Positions 24,733 through 36,573 of a stretch of 64,000 nucleotides of DNA are shown in pieces. A program made the translations under genes and the position numbers. The DNA is from Symbiodinium natans (taxonomy: Eukaryota; Sar; Dinophyceae; Suessiales; Symbiodiniaceae), in the NCBI GenBank assembly GCA_905221605.1, contig CAJNDS010002285.1:276501-340500 (forward strand), in the 5' to 3' direction. The notes under the pieces are model-generated. The model did not search any database and was not told the origin of the DNA. It saw only the letters and a program-made list of their open reading frames with translations. Position 1 is the first letter of the stretch. The number at the start of each line of letters is the position of its first letter.

Positions 24733-26450
24733 GTGCCATGGGCCTGTGGTGGTCTGCTCTCTTTGGACCTGAGCGAAAGCAAAAGGTCCTTCAGATCCAG
24801 TTGGCAGATGGCGAGGACAAAAACGCTTCAGATCCAGTTGGCAGATGGCAAGCAAAAAGGACAGTACACGGTTGACGACCCCAGCGATCGGGCAGGGACT
24901 CGTACAGAAATCGATGAATTTGTACAGAATTACCAGGAGGAGCATAAGCGCAAATATGGCCGTTCCAACTTGACGCCCAAGTACATGTGTCCTCACAGCG
25001 GCGACTTGATCCATTGGGACTCAAAATTCAGCCCTCTCGACTTCCTACAGCAGGAAGGGCCTGTTGTCATTCTTACCATGGTGGCCCAGGACATCGATCA
25101 GAGCGCAGGAGAGGCCATGCACAGGACATCAGGCGCCGAGCTGGCTGGACAGCCTACGGATAGCGACTCTGCGCCAGACATCAACACGACGGAGACGTCA
25201 GTTGAGGAGGCACCAGTCCGCAGCACAGAGGACGAGCCGCCTGCCCCCGGCCAGGAAAGTCTGGTCGCTCGCCTGCAGTCGCAAGACCCCAACGCTGCAG
25301 CTTCAGTCAGGCCCTCCTCATTGCAAGCTCCTAGGGATGATGTAGGACAGGCTGGCAGGCCTCTTGTCGCACATGTTCAAGATGGAGAAGTACAAGGATG
25401 TACTGCAGAGGCTGCTGCCGATATTGAGCAGCTCACGAAGTCTGCCAGGTTCCAGCAGTCAGGTCCGAGCAGTATCCTGGAAAGCTCAGAGATGCCTGCT
25501 GAGGAGCAGACGTCTGCTGGCACCGGCGTGCAGCGTGAACCGAAACCAAGCCAGAAGAGGCGGAACAAAGCAGCTCAGAAGCTGGTGGAGTCTCAACGCG
25601 GTCCGACGGCGGAGGAACTGCGTAAGCCCGATGACATGGACCAGCAGATTTTCGGTTCAGATCTTTACAAGCTCGTTGAGAACATGCACACCCCTGCCCT
25701 GACTGGCGAAAGGAGCATCGAGAGCGGTCTGCAGCGTCGGCAAAGGGGCTGGTCCTTTCATCCAGTTCGCTTCTTCCCCGATGGTTCAGATGAAAAGAAC
25801 CCGAAGAAGAAGGGGAAGGTTGGGGACGTAGGTCAGAACTTTTTTGTTTTGAAAGTTTCATACTGTGTGGAATCGAGGGGGGGGGGTGAAAAGTGAAGGC
25901 GTTGTGTGCTCGGGAGCGTGTCCAGTCCAGGAGATGATAGAAGGATGCATGGCCGTCCTAACTATTGGCGCAGAGCTGGCAGCAGATCTCGGCTACACGA
26001 CCGACCAGCGAGTTGTCGTCGTGGAGCGACACGAAATAAACAAAGAAATCTTGGTTGAGTTCGGCGGACGGCAGGCCTGGGTGAATTCAGGAGCAGTGTT
26101 CATCACGCAGGCAGGGACTGACTGTGTTGAACCTTCCGCGGGCGGGGGGGGGGGGTGCAACTGTCAGTTTAGAACTCCCTGCCTCCAGGTCAACATCGAT
26201 TGGTTCATGGGAAACGAGCACACAACAGTGGCGAAAAGGCTGGACAGTGCCTGTGGTACGAAGAGCAGTGCCGATGATGTTAACTTCCTTGGCCGTGTGC
26301 AGTTTTTGGCCCGTTGTGTTTCGTGCAACATGTTCTTCCTCCAGAAAGCGGCGGCCCTCCTTGTCTCGCATGCGCAGCCAGATCAGTACTGGTCCTTGTT
26401 CCGTCGTGCCTTGGAAACAGAGGCTGGGCACAGCATGCTGTATGCTTCTT
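24733..26450 (+). CDS. probable multi-exon hypothetical gene
   Basis: The main exon lies in the open frame 24733-25896 (387 codons), probably ending near 25830 where GGGGACGTAG|GT could be a donor. It encodes a folded-looking part (FVQNYQEEHKRKYGRSN, PKYMCPHSGDLIHWDSKF), a long Glu/Ser/Pro-rich linker and a basic end (QKRRNKAAQKLVESQRG, DLYKLVENMHTPALTGER). Candidate further exons are about 25929-26090 (EMIEGCMAVLTIGAELAADL, then VVVVERHEINKEILVEFGGR), 26190-26251 after an AG|GTC acceptor (VNIDWFMGNEHTTVAKRLDS) and about 26344-26430 (SHAQPDQYWSLFRRALETEA). These read as ordinary protein separated by G-rich, stop-containing pieces. I recognise no family. Exon limits are by eye. Confidence 0.45.
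24788..24851 (+). repeat. short direct repeat TTCAGATCCAGTTGGCAGATGGC
   Basis: Two 23-bp copies start at 24788 and 24829. In frame only the second gives LQIQLADGK; the first could mark a duplicated splice junction. Confidence 0.6.
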
Positions 26451-26867
26451 GTATATCGGTTGTGATTTTTCCTCAGCTATTGGCACAACGGATGTTGCGT
26501 GGACACATGTCCTTGGTAAAGAGTTGGTCATGAGTCATGATTGCACAGGCTACGAAACTTAAACCGAATTTGCAGGACCGACAGCCTTCGGACCTCCAAA
26601 TTCGATCGTACTTAGGAGGATGATCCTTTCGACACGTAAAAATGCTCCAAGCTCTTCGACGCGGGCAAGTGCGACAAAGTTGTCCCATCGCAGGGGCTCG
26701 GTGCGAAAGACCTTGCAACTTGGAAGCCTTGCACAAGAGACCCTAAAAACGAGATGTCGGAGTTGAACAAGTCTCACCTGAAGTCTCAGCCCTAAAGGGA
26801 GAAAGGAGATGTTGTATTCGGAGAACCTACTACGTAAGAGAACCCTGAAGCAGGCCGAAACATGACA

Positions 26868-26940
26868 AAGACGCAGATAAACAAGACGCAGATAACCCAA
26901 AAAAGCCGCAGATAACCAACAAAAAACGCAGATCACCCAT
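26868..26940 (+). repeat. tandem CGCAGATAACC-type repeat
   Basis: Five imperfect copies of a 12-18 bp unit built on CGCAGAT(A/C)A, with A-rich spacers of different length. Confidence 0.7.
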
Positions 26941-27317
26941 CCCAGCAGAAGGAAGTGGAGGTTCGATTTCGAAATTGCAGCCACCCAGACTGACGTGTGC
27001 TCTTTACATTCTCTACATTCTCTTTGCTACATGCAAGCTGCAGTCACGCGCAAGCATCATGTCCTGCTTGGCTTGCCGCTGGCTTCGAAGCTGGCAGGTG
27101 AAGTTGTGCCGTCCTGCGTAGTGCTAGTATGAAGCCCAGTAAGCCCAAGCCCAGATGCCCTACATAATTGTAAGCGCTTGCGCGCGCCGCCTCAGCAGCC
27201 GAGGAAGCGCAATCAGGGTAAGGGGGGCTTTTCGGATGTTCCAAAGGGCGGCAGACAGGGCTTATGAGGGGTGCTTGTTCCAAACGCCTCTCGACCAAGG
27301 CCGAGGCGAAGAGGTTC

Positions 27318-27345
27318 TTCATCATCATCATCATCATCATCATCG
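27318..27345 (+). repeat. (CAT)n microsatellite
   Basis: It is an uninterrupted run of eight to nine CAT triplets followed by CGTCACC. Confidence 0.9.
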
Positions 27346-28198
27346 TCACCCCGATTACAGAGGACGCCTCCAGATTAGAGACTGTATTCTTGATGATGCC
27401 AATCGCAAAACTTTGGCAGGCCAATGGTGGTGGCCCCTTAACCCTGACTCACTTCGGCTCGGTGCAGCCAAGCTGCCCCCATTCATTGATCCCAATGCTG
27501 CGCGTTCAGCCCCGACCAGCCCACGCTGCGGATGCCTCCACAAGTCAAGAATTGTTCGAGCAGCCATCTTCGCAGGGTACGTTCACGCCAACATCTGGTC
27601 GGTTACAGAGTTTTGTTGTTATGCAGCTCCGTTGGCTGATTTGCTTTCCGTCAGGGCATCATTGGGGCCTCAAACCGCCTTCTTTTGAAAACTCGGATCA
27701 TATGCAACAAGGGAGGTCTACAGCATTACCGTCGTGAGGGCAAGAAGCAGAGGTCTGGAGGGCGGGAGTGCGGGTTGGTGTCGAGGATGCTTGCAGATCA
27801 TGATCATTCAGCAGATGTTGTGAGTCTGGGTGTCGGGTGCTATGTGAGTTCTTGCTGAGATGCAGGCATGGAAGGAATTGGGACGTCAGGGAGGAGGTGA
27901 GCGTGCTGGCAAGTCGTATGAACCCAAGGACCGCAAGGGCTAAGGGGACGTGGTTTCAAGGCAAGTTTGGCGTGGTCAGTGAGTGGCCCCAATAACGCAC
28001 GGTGCTGATCTGGCACCGGCCTGTCTCGGCGGTTGGAGGCGATGTCAGCATGTGTAACAGCGGGGGAGTGAGAAAGTGAGAAAGGTTGTTCGTCAAAGAC
28101 AGACCAGAAAAGGATGACTCAGAGCTAACATATGATGGGTGAGGCCACTGGGGCGCGAGGAATTTCCGAACAGAGGTTCGATTCTAAACTGACAAGAC

Positions 28199-28702
28199 GT
28201 GCTATTCAAGGACTGCTACATCCGCGCTTTGGAGCTCAAGGGCGACTTTGCCGCGGCCTGGTCCAACCTTGGGTTTGTCGGCGGCGGAACGGTGAAGGGC
28301 AAACCGTACTCGGAGCGGGAGTGCTTCATCCGCGCCGTGGAGCTCGAGGGCGACAATGCCCTGGCCTGGGGCAGCCTTGGGCTTGAAGGCGGCGGAACGG
28401 TGCAGGGCAAACCGTACTCGAAGCGGGAGTGCTTCATCCGCGCAGTGGAGCTCAAGGGCGACTATCCCCTGGCCTGGAACAACCTTGCGTTTGAAGGCGG
28501 CGGAACGGTGAAGGGCAAACCGTACTCGAAGCAGGAGTGCTTCATCCGCGCCGTGGAGCTCGAGGGCGACAATGCCGCGGCCTGGTCCAACCTTGGGTTT
28601 GTCGGCGGCGGAACGGTGAAGGGCAAACTGTACAGTAGTGATGAGTGCCGCCAAAAGGCCGCAAATCTCTGCTGGCCTTTTTTGCCATTGCCTAGGTGGT
28701 GA
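28199..28702 (+). CDS. TPR-like repeat exon, four and a half 36-residue units
   Basis: The open frame encodes tandem units beginning at nt 28319, 28427 and 28535 (108-bp period) plus a degenerate first unit at about 28205 and a partial last one. The unit is ECFIRAVELEGDN, then AWSNLG, then GGGTVKGKPYSK. The helix pair with W-x-x-L-G is the signature of tetratricopeptide/Sel1-type helical repeats; 36 residues is longer than the canonical 34 because of the GGGTVKGKPYS loop. Such proteins act as scaffolds for protein binding. There is no ATG in a good context (first in-frame ATG 28199), so this may be an internal or terminal exon. The near-identity of units at the DNA level points to recent internal duplication. 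It ends DECRQKAANLCWPFLPLPRW. Confidence 0.65.
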   Translation: MLFKDCYIRALELKGDFAAAWSNLGFVGGGTVKGKPYSERECFIRAVELEGDNALAWGSLGLEGGGTVQGKPYSKRECFIRAVELKGDYPLAWNNLAFEGGGTVKGKPYSKQECFIRAVELEGDNAAAWSNLGFVGGGTVKGKLYSSDECRQKAANLCWPFLPLPRW

Positions 28703-29480
28703 AGCGTTTGAATTCTTTGGTCGCTGATGGGCCGGGCCCGGAGCCGAGCTTCGGGTCCCCTTTGGCGAGGCTCAGATTCCTGCGAGTCCCTAAAGGGTTC
28801 CTTTTTATTCGTGCCACTCTGCGACTTCGACGCAAGCTTTTTTCAAAGGTCCAGTTGTACAGCCTTGTCGGATTTCCTTATGGAGCTTCAGGATAGCGTT
28901 CCGTCTTCACTCTTCTAGGCGGCCACCGTCTGCCTGTGAGACAACGTTGTTCTTATGTTGTTCTTGCTTGTAGCCTGATATTGGCTACCTGCAACATTTT
29001 CGCAAAGCCAAGCCTTGGAGAGGACGAGCTGCAGTTGCACATGGCATATCAACTTCTCCCGAGTCCGTGAACTGCTACAAGCACCCTACAGAAGCACATT
29101 CTGTGACCGACCGACTTGTTGCCTCCGCTGCGAGGTGCACCTGTGTGCATCCTGTGTGCCTTCATCTCAGACCTCGCCTCGAAGGCACATCTGGCCGGGC
29201 CGTGGTTAAGTGAAGTCATGTGAAGTCCGAGTCATGACGTAGGACGCAGGAGGGCGTTTAAGTACTGGCTCCTCATGCTCGTTGCAACACCAGGTCATGA
29301 CGATCTCAGTGGGTCACTTGTAAGGTCCAGGAGAGTATGGTGGAGTATGGTAGAGCTAAGCCCCAGATCTCTGCTGCCTTAAACTTCAACCTCCCCCCCC
29401 GCCCCCAGCCCTCCAGAATCAACACTGTAAATGGGTTTACGAAATCCATACGATGCCTCGAGGAAAAATAGGATTTACAC
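28703..29480. other. intergenic, no recognised gene
   Basis: Short ORFs (28696-28896, 29015-29209) have no motifs that I recognise. A C-run lies at 29393-29405. Confidence 0.5.
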
Positions 29481-29483
29481 CCT

Positions 29484-29612
29484 TATCAACCCTAAGCCCT
29501 AAACATCCTAAACCCTAAGCCCGAAACCCTAAACCCTAAACCCTAAACGCGGTTTCCTGTGTGCGTAGGGTTTGAGGGCTTAAGGGTTTTAGAGTTTAGG
29601 AGTTTAAGGTTT
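29484..29612. repeat. degenerate interstitial telomeric repeats, head to head
   Basis: About seven CCCTAAA-type units (three perfect consecutive ones at about 29525-29548) run up to CGCGGTTTCCTGTG. After it, the complementary TAGGGTTT, AAGGGTTTTAGAG and TTTAGGAGTTTAAGG units run the other way. TTTAGGG is the Arabidopsis-type telomere repeat that dinoflagellates also use. Confidence 0.8.
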
Positions 29613-32600
29613 ATTACATGGGTCGAATCTGAACGTTATAGGGCTTTTAGGACTTTCTGGGCTCTGCAGAAATTTGATTGGGGCCCAGGGTTTCGGGTTT
29701 ACAGATCTTGGTTGTTGACATGGTGTGCACCAAGGCCTGCACTCACAGTCTTGCTTTCTCAGCCCGCGAGCCCTCGTCCCCTCGTCGGCTTGTGCCTAAA
29801 TAAACTCCTGATTCTCCAACTCGTTCCACTCTTTTCTCAAAAATGGTGCATGACTTGAGGGGTGTTCGGGCGGATGACAAAGATAGCCGAAAAAACACAG
29901 CTTCAACAATGCCCTGCTCAACATGCTCGCGCGGTGGACACACCTGCTCACTTGCACGGGGCCGGCCTTGCTTCTGTTGAAGCCTTGGAATCATGCAATG
30001 CGCTGGGACTCACTCAGGGATGGCAGCTGTTCGTGCCAGGGCTTGTGCCTGCCAACTGCGAGGAGAACCTGAGGAGACGGCCTCAGATCATGCCCGCGCA
30101 GTGCAAGAGAGTCATATGCATGGTTTGCAGATCGCTGCACGAGGGCCAAGCACTTCACAGTGCCACGACTTCAGCAGGGCTTAGCTTGTGCGAACTCTGT
30201 GTGTGGTCTTGCCAAGAGGCCTTTCTCATGAGCTCTTCTGCGCGCCTTGTCTGCATCTTCTTCCAGCTTTAAGTTACGGAGTGCAGAAGCCGACTTTGCC
30301 TTAGAGGATTGAGAGCGGAAGCGCAGGTCTTGATCATCACAGGGGCCAGAGTCTCCAGCAACAGCTGGCAACGTGAAGCGGGCTTTTGTCGGGACCTTTC
30401 ATAAAGCTTTGGCTTCAAAAGTTTTTTGGACCGAAGAGGCTCTGGAGCCTCAAGTCAGAAGGTCACTCGAAAACCAAACCGAATTGCAAACAACAACAGC
30501 CCAACCGCACAAACCCTCTTCCACACACCTGACACTGTGTGCCCTTGGGATCCATAATCTTTTGCACCTCATAAACCCGAGGCAGGACCTCAGGGTCTTA
30601 TTTCTTCTGGGAGCGTAGCAGTATTCTGTGAGTGTCGCGGTCTTGTGTCGTGTAGCCAGGAAGAGTCAAGGGTCCAGGCCATGCTCTCTACCCTTTCCGG
30701 AAGCCGAAAGCGGTGAACCCCTGCCCCACAAACCCTGAAGCCTACACCTCCACAACCCCTCGTGTATGAGGTGGAAGCTGCCGAAGAGATCAGGAGGAAT
30801 TTCCAAAGCCCCCTCATTAAGGCTCGTGCCCTTGTAGAGGAGGGGGTCGAAGAGACGCAGGTAACCCGATGCTTTTCGGGAAAGACATAGTTCGTAAGAT
30901 TTCGTAAGTGTTTGAGGTGTTTACAGGGCTTAGAGCTGAAATTTCGGGCTGGCGACTCTGCATCTAGGAGTGGAGGTGGAGGCTTGGGCCTTCGGGCGGC
31001 AGCTTCAACTTCGGAGATGCAGCATTCTGGCCCTCTAGTCCAAACTTCTGTATACCCGTATTTTGGACTTCTCTATACGGAATCTTCATGGCGCAGTGTA
31101 CAGGATGTAGTTGTAAATGTGGCCGCAAGCAGAGTCCACGTAAGAGCCTTGACTCCTCAAAGCGACCCTGTGCTTGGCCAGGCAGCACGTCGGCCTTGAA
31201 CCCTTTCATCCTGCCTGGCCCCTGGACCGGTCTCTCTGCTGTTCAGTGCTTCCGGTGGGTTTGGTGTCCTCCATCCTGGACTCAAGAGATTCCTTGCCAA
31301 GTTGTTCCTGTACGCTTGGGCAGGTGTAATGGGAGGCTTTTCTGTGCATTGGCGAGATGGGGTTACATCTTTTTGCGGAGTTTCCGGGTTGGGTTCTTGT
31401 TTCACAGACTTCTGTGTCGCAGCCAGCAACCGTCAGAGGCAGCAGCCTTATGTCGTGTAGCCGGTAAGTTCCCTCGCTGTCTCCGTGAATTTGTAGCCAC
31501 AGATATAGGAACCTGTACGCAATCGCTACAAAACCAGCCAGCCTTATCAGGGCAGAATCTCAAGCAGCAACCCCCTGAATTCAGTGGATTGGGCCAATTT
31601 GCCTCTCGTGATGTCATGGGGTATTTCTGAGAGTGCAGTGTGAGGTTGCACCTTCATCTGCGTGCCGCATGGAACTGATCTGTCCTAGTGTGCAGGCAGC
31701 TTGCGTATAACCGTGGGTTTCCATTCTCTACACACCCCACTGGCCCGGATGGGAGAGACATAGCACCGGCGGCAAAGGGAAGGCGAAAGCTCAACACGTT
31801 GTGTGAATGCAACCCAATGGCGACTTGTAGCGTCCCAGCAGACCCACTTCAGAACATGATGCCCCCGCAAATGCTGAACATTTGATTCTGGAGCTTCCGT
31901 GCTAAGGACTGACCTGAGCCTCTGCGCAAGGCCTGCTCGAAGCTCGGCAATTGGAGTACATGCTGCGTTTGGACACCGAATTTCGATGCCGCAGGATTTT
32001 GCTCTGTAACGCAGGGGCCTGCGCTGGCGTCCTCCTTCACGGTCTTTTCCCGAGCAATGGCAAATGGTGGCCCTGTCTGGCGGCTCTTGGGCTCCAGCCA
32101 GGTGCCGCCTGTTGCAGGCCTGCAGCTGATGAGGGAATGCCTTTTGCCAACTGCTCGAATTGAAAAACTTTCATTCTGACACCTCAGCAGGACAATACGT
32201 CGGCAACATCTCGCGCGACAACCGCCAGGCCTGAGGGTCGGTTTGCCAGGCTTGGACAGGCTGACAAGATTTCTGGGTAGAGAAATACAGCAAGATGCCT
32301 TTTGCCATGATGCTCCAAGCAGCAGGTCGCAGTAGAGTTTACAGGCTCACGGGCATTTTGTGCGGGGTGGGCTCATGTGAGGCCTCGCAAGCCCTGCTTT
32401 TCGCTTCCACAGTTCTGCTCGGCGCGAAGTGTGTTGAGATCACCGGCCAGCTGCGGCCTGCCTCGTATTCACATGAGCTATAGTCTAAACTCCTCAAAGG
32501 ATATTTGTATAGGGATTATCTGAGGTTCCCTTTGTGGGGTTCAAAAAGACACCACAGCTCATACGAGCATCCTGAGAGAGGCTTTGTGGTGGGCATGATG

Positions 32601-32781
32601 ACAGGTCATCCTGGGGATTTAAGTAGAGAGAGGAGTCATCGTACAGCTGGACTACTTAATCAGGGTATTTACGTTCCTGCACCCTGCGTGAAGCGGGAGA
32701 GAGACTACCCAGCTGCAAAGGTGTCACTCCTCCTTGTTGGTCCTCATTGGCGCCCTGGTGTGCTTGGGTGCCTGTGCGACC
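29613..32781. other. 3.2 kb intergenic, no recognised gene
   Basis: ORFs on both strands are below 180 codons, overlap each other in several frames and show no recognisable domain. Nothing else stands out. Confidence 0.5.
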
Positions 32782-33060
32782 ATGGCTTCTCAGCCGCAAG
32801 AGATAATCGAGATAGTGTTCGCAATGTGACTTCCAAGAGAAGCTGACTCATGTCAGGTGGTCTGCATCGGTCGAATTGCTGAGCAAGCTGACGTCGGGCG
32901 AACAAGCTTCAGGCAGCAGATCTCCGACTTCCACTGTCCGATCTGCTTGTCAGATCATGGGCAGCTACTTGTGAGGCTGCCATGCGGGCACCTCTTTCAT
33001 TGCAGCTGCCTCCAGCTGTGGAAGCATGAAACCTGTCCATTGTGCAGGTGCCCTTACTGA
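32782..33060 (+). CDS. small RING-H2 zinc-finger protein, probably two exons
   Basis: The exon 32857-33060 encodes a RING-H2 finger: CPIC, CGHLFH, CSC and CPLC (nt about 32937-33052), with all eight ligands in the C-x2-C, C-x-H-x2-H-x2-C, C-x2-C pattern and a Trp before the last pair as in E3 ligases. It ends directly after the finger (CRCPY, stop). The exon has no ATG. The ATG at 32782 starts MASQPQEIIEIVF, and removing 32821-32856 (GC...AG, 36 nt) joins it in frame to VVCIGRIAEQAD, giving an 80-residue protein. The intron would be very short, so other upstream exons are possible. The likely role is ubiquitin transfer (family knowledge). A decayed paralog lies at 23540-24060. Confidence 0.6.
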
Positions 33061-33485
33061 TGAGCCTCATGGCCCTTTGAATTAATTCGGGATTGTGCTT
33101 GTAGGAACATCCAGCCCCACCTCTGACTGCAAGTTGGCAGAGGCTATTGGGACAGCGATTTTGGGGGTGCTGACGTGGTGGGTTTGCCTCTCATTGGCGC
33201 CTTCCGAGTCATGCGTTCGCCTCTATGCGAGGGACGTGTGTGTGGCGTGAGTCTAGCACGGGAACAGCACAAGTGCAACGTGTAGCAACAGAACCCTGAA
33301 GTGGGGACGCAGATATGTTCCATCGCATGCTCACACCATATGCTGGTTTTATTTGGGCAGGTCTCCTAGGCCCCCACCCGACACAGGGCAGCTTGAAGTC
33401 GCCCGCAGCCTTTTGGCAAAGCACCATGATTCAGTGAGGGAACGGTTGACAATGACATTCTGTCAGTCGTTGGCAGTCTCTGAGA
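33061..33485 (+). repeat. 3' flank of RING gene duplicated at 23650-24060
   Basis: The stretches around GCAGCCCCATCTGGACTGCA (23708 copy) and CCAGCCCCACCTCTGACTGCA (33110), and around CTTTTGGCAAA, align collinearly with small indels, marking one ancient segment duplication. Confidence 0.5.
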
Positions 33486-36400
33486 AATCGTCAGCATCGG
33501 CACACTGGTTGTGCAGCCAATGGTCCTTCCTGGGTATCCTTGCTAGTGGGTTCTGGAACTGCAACAGATACCCGGAAGGAAGCGCAGGGAGTTTGGTTTG
33601 TCTCTTGCCCTTCATGGAGGTATGGAGCTCGGCCGCGGCCGAAATAGTTGTTTCTTCCCACGTTTTCGTGCTACATGTACTTCTACTCATGTACTTCTAC
33701 TTGTGTACTTCTACGACATATGAACCGCTCACTGCTGCTCGCAACATGCACATTATTCTGGGAGATAGGCAGGCTGTGCAGTGAACCGAAAGATAGTTTG
33801 CACTCACCAAAATCACGACCCTCCTCATATCCTATAAGCTTTCGATGATGCTCAGCCCTCCTTCTAGTCAAAATTGCCTACTCGTGTTTACTGTGGCCAG
33901 GTGGGAACGACTGGAAAACATTGCTGAACCAGCAAAATGCGCCGAGCTCTGCTGGGTGCTGAGAAGGTCGCAGGGGTAGTAGCCGAAGGAGTGGAGAAAG
34001 CGACATGTGGTCTGTTATCAGCCGGGGTCGTAACTCAGGGATCCCCTCATGAGATGCGAGCAATAGAGGTTAATGATTTAACGTGTGAAGGGGTTTAGAG
34101 GCCGATTCGCCAGATGCTGCAGTCTTCTCAGGCGGTTGTTCTCAAGCAGTGTTGCCCGTTGGCTTGCTGGACCCGGCCTTGTAGCAGTATCGCGTGTGCC
34201 CATTTGTGCCCAATGGTTTCCAGTGACTCCACTGGCTCCACTCAGAGATGATTGTTACTGGATCGTAGTGGAAAAGGGTGGCAAAGGCGGAAGATGCTTC
34301 GACCAGCTCTCCGACAAGATCGATGCCCATGCTGCCGCCACGATGCTACAGGCCACAGCTGCCGGTCTGGTCAACGAGGCGTGTGCCGGCCCTGTGCTTC
34401 TCGGAGAATGGGCGTAGCCGTATGGTGCCACATTGGTGCCCACTGCCAGAGTGACGGCCTTTGCGTGCGAATTTGTGTTGACTGCCTTGCAGGCCCACTA
34501 GCTCTGTACCAGAGCTGGTCGAATTCGACCGAAGACCAGGCAGGCTTCTGCCTGAGTATTGGACGCGTGGAAGTTGGCAGGCCTGTGAACATTGGCCATC
34601 GGTGCTCTGTCCAAGAGGTGTACATCTTTGCCCTGCGAAAAGCTTGCTGCGGTGGACTTGCATTGGCTGCTGCGGCATTCCTGCCTCCTTTTCCAGCAGC
34701 CAGGATGTGCCAGACCCAAGCATGTGGACGGTCAACCTAGTTTGCGATTCTGCGTGACCACCACAGTCTAGACATTCAGCATTACTTTTCTCTGCTAGAC
34801 AAGGGTTTTGGCTTAATCTGTGCTAGTTTCTATGTCTAGGACTTCGGCGCTTGCCGCTGTACTCCGGACTATTTTCAACATGCTGGAGTTTATGCGACCA
34901 GCAAAAGGCTGGACTGTGTGGCGATGGGTGCTGGCCACTTCCAGTAAGCAGAAGAAAGTCCTAGCAGAAGAAAGTCCTAGCAAAGAATCAAGCAGCAGTC
35001 CCTGTGGTACTGCCGAGATTTTATGGCACCGAGTAGCTTGAAGGTCGCCCAGGACGTGCGGCAGAATGCTCAACGCTGAATAAAGTCATGTTGATGTATG
35101 GTTTGATTTCCGGAAGATTAATGGCAATCTGCAACCATCATGGCAACGGCACCTGCAGCCCAACTTTCCAGCGCTTGGAGTTTGCTAAAGAACACATCCT
35201 GAACATTGGGAGCCAGTGAAGCACCACTCGGCGTTTTGCTTGTAGATTTTCTCAGGGCAGGGAGAGGGATGAACAAAGTGCTTCACTGCTCGCTGCATTC
35301 AGCCTGGCTGAGATTTTTGTTTTGGAAGCTGTCTCGTATAGGCTGCCTGAGCAATGTCGAACGTTCTGGCTGCTCCTGCACAGGCTGGCGGCTGGCAGCG
35401 CGAGTACAACACTGTGCACGGGGCAGCCAACTCAGGCCTTGGTCGCTGGCTGAGAATCTTGCGCAGAAAGCAACTGGCTCCAGACTTTGCAGGATATAAG
35501 CTGTCGGTCATGCACTCTGACTCAGGTTGACTCACCATTCCTGCGTTGCCATCTTTGAGGCGGAGCTTTATGCAGTGCGGCAAGTGGCACTGACTCGTCT
35601 TCGCATTGCTTCAAGATTAATTAGCTCAGAGGCCCGTGCAGACAAGAACTAAAGAGCTGAAGACTTTGCGCATACAACACATGTCAGTCATGCGCCAAAA
35701 GTCAGGTGCATCCCCACTCCTGTGCCGCGTAGGTCGGAGCCTTAGGCAGAGCGGTGTGCGATGCTGGCTCGTCTGACTTGTCTCGGCATCGTTCGCAGGT
35801 TGTGATTTGGCTGAGAATCCTGTGCACGAAACAATTTCAGACTTGGCAGATACAAAGCGTTTCGGTCACTCTGACTAAGGCGCGCTGCAGTCTCGTGTGC
35901 GACGCCGCCTTGTAGGGGATGACCTGCCCTGCCCTCAGGTGAAGACTGGATCCTGGTTTGTATTTTCAGCTCGAAACCAAACCAAACGCCGCCGTTTGCA
36001 AGAGTGCTAACCATGCCTCGGTCACTGGCATTCGCATGCATGGGATCTTCAGTTGGTCCAAGGTTCAGGCAGAACGCAGACCTTTCCCTTCTGCAGATTC
36101 AGGCTGCATCCCAGGTGTCGGGAACCAAGGGTTTGCAGCAGCACCTCTGTCAGAGGTGCATGCTCAAACTCTGCACGGGCAATTGCTCAAAACCTGCAGG
36201 CGGCGGCTGCGTGCTCTCCTGCTTGGTGATGGCCAGAGGGCGGCAAGCAGGTCGCTGGGCCATGTCACATGCCACTACTCGATCTCACGGGTCCCAGCGG
36301 GTTGTCTGCAGTGGTGCATCGGTGTACTTGGTTTGCTTGATAGCTTTGCTGGGATGTTGGCTCGAGGCGGCGGCCACATGTTGCATGTTGGAGCGGGGCA

Positions 36401-36573
36401 CAAGCACTCATTCAGCAATGCACCTTGTCACCTTGTCCAGAAGACCCTAAAGAGCCCCGCGGTAGCTTTCGTGTAGACACTTGGTCTTATACAGCAGGCA
36501 TGACCAAGAAAACATATTTAGTTCGAGTGAGCAGTGAGCACAGCCAGCGTCGCCTCTCCAGTGCCCGCGCAGC
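33486..36573. other. 3.1 kb intergenic, no recognised gene
   Basis: It contains a threefold 14-15 bp repeat of ATGTACTTCTACT (33674-33715). ORFs such as 34085-34417, 34252-34740 and 35958-36476 give no recognisable domain. The last ones may include upstream exons of the FNIP gene, but I cannot support any. Confidence 0.45.

Larger units (their letters stand above)
26540..28131. other. intergenic DNA with simple repeats, no recognised gene
   Basis: It holds a tandem cluster of CGCAGATAAC-like units (26870-26940) and a (CAT)8-9 microsatellite (27318-27345). ORFs crossing the microsatellite encode poly-His, poly-Ile or poly-Met and are not taken as genes. Nothing else is recognised. Confidence 0.6.

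Noticed and set aside
27155-27688. ORF with eight consecutive histidines, tag-like
   Set aside because: It is a CAT microsatellite read in one frame; the other frames give poly-Ile or poly-Met. There is no other sign of vector sequence.
28165-28180. AGGTTCGATTCTAAAC, resembling a tRNA T-loop/B box
   Set aside because: No acceptor stem, D-arm or anticodon arm could be folded upstream.
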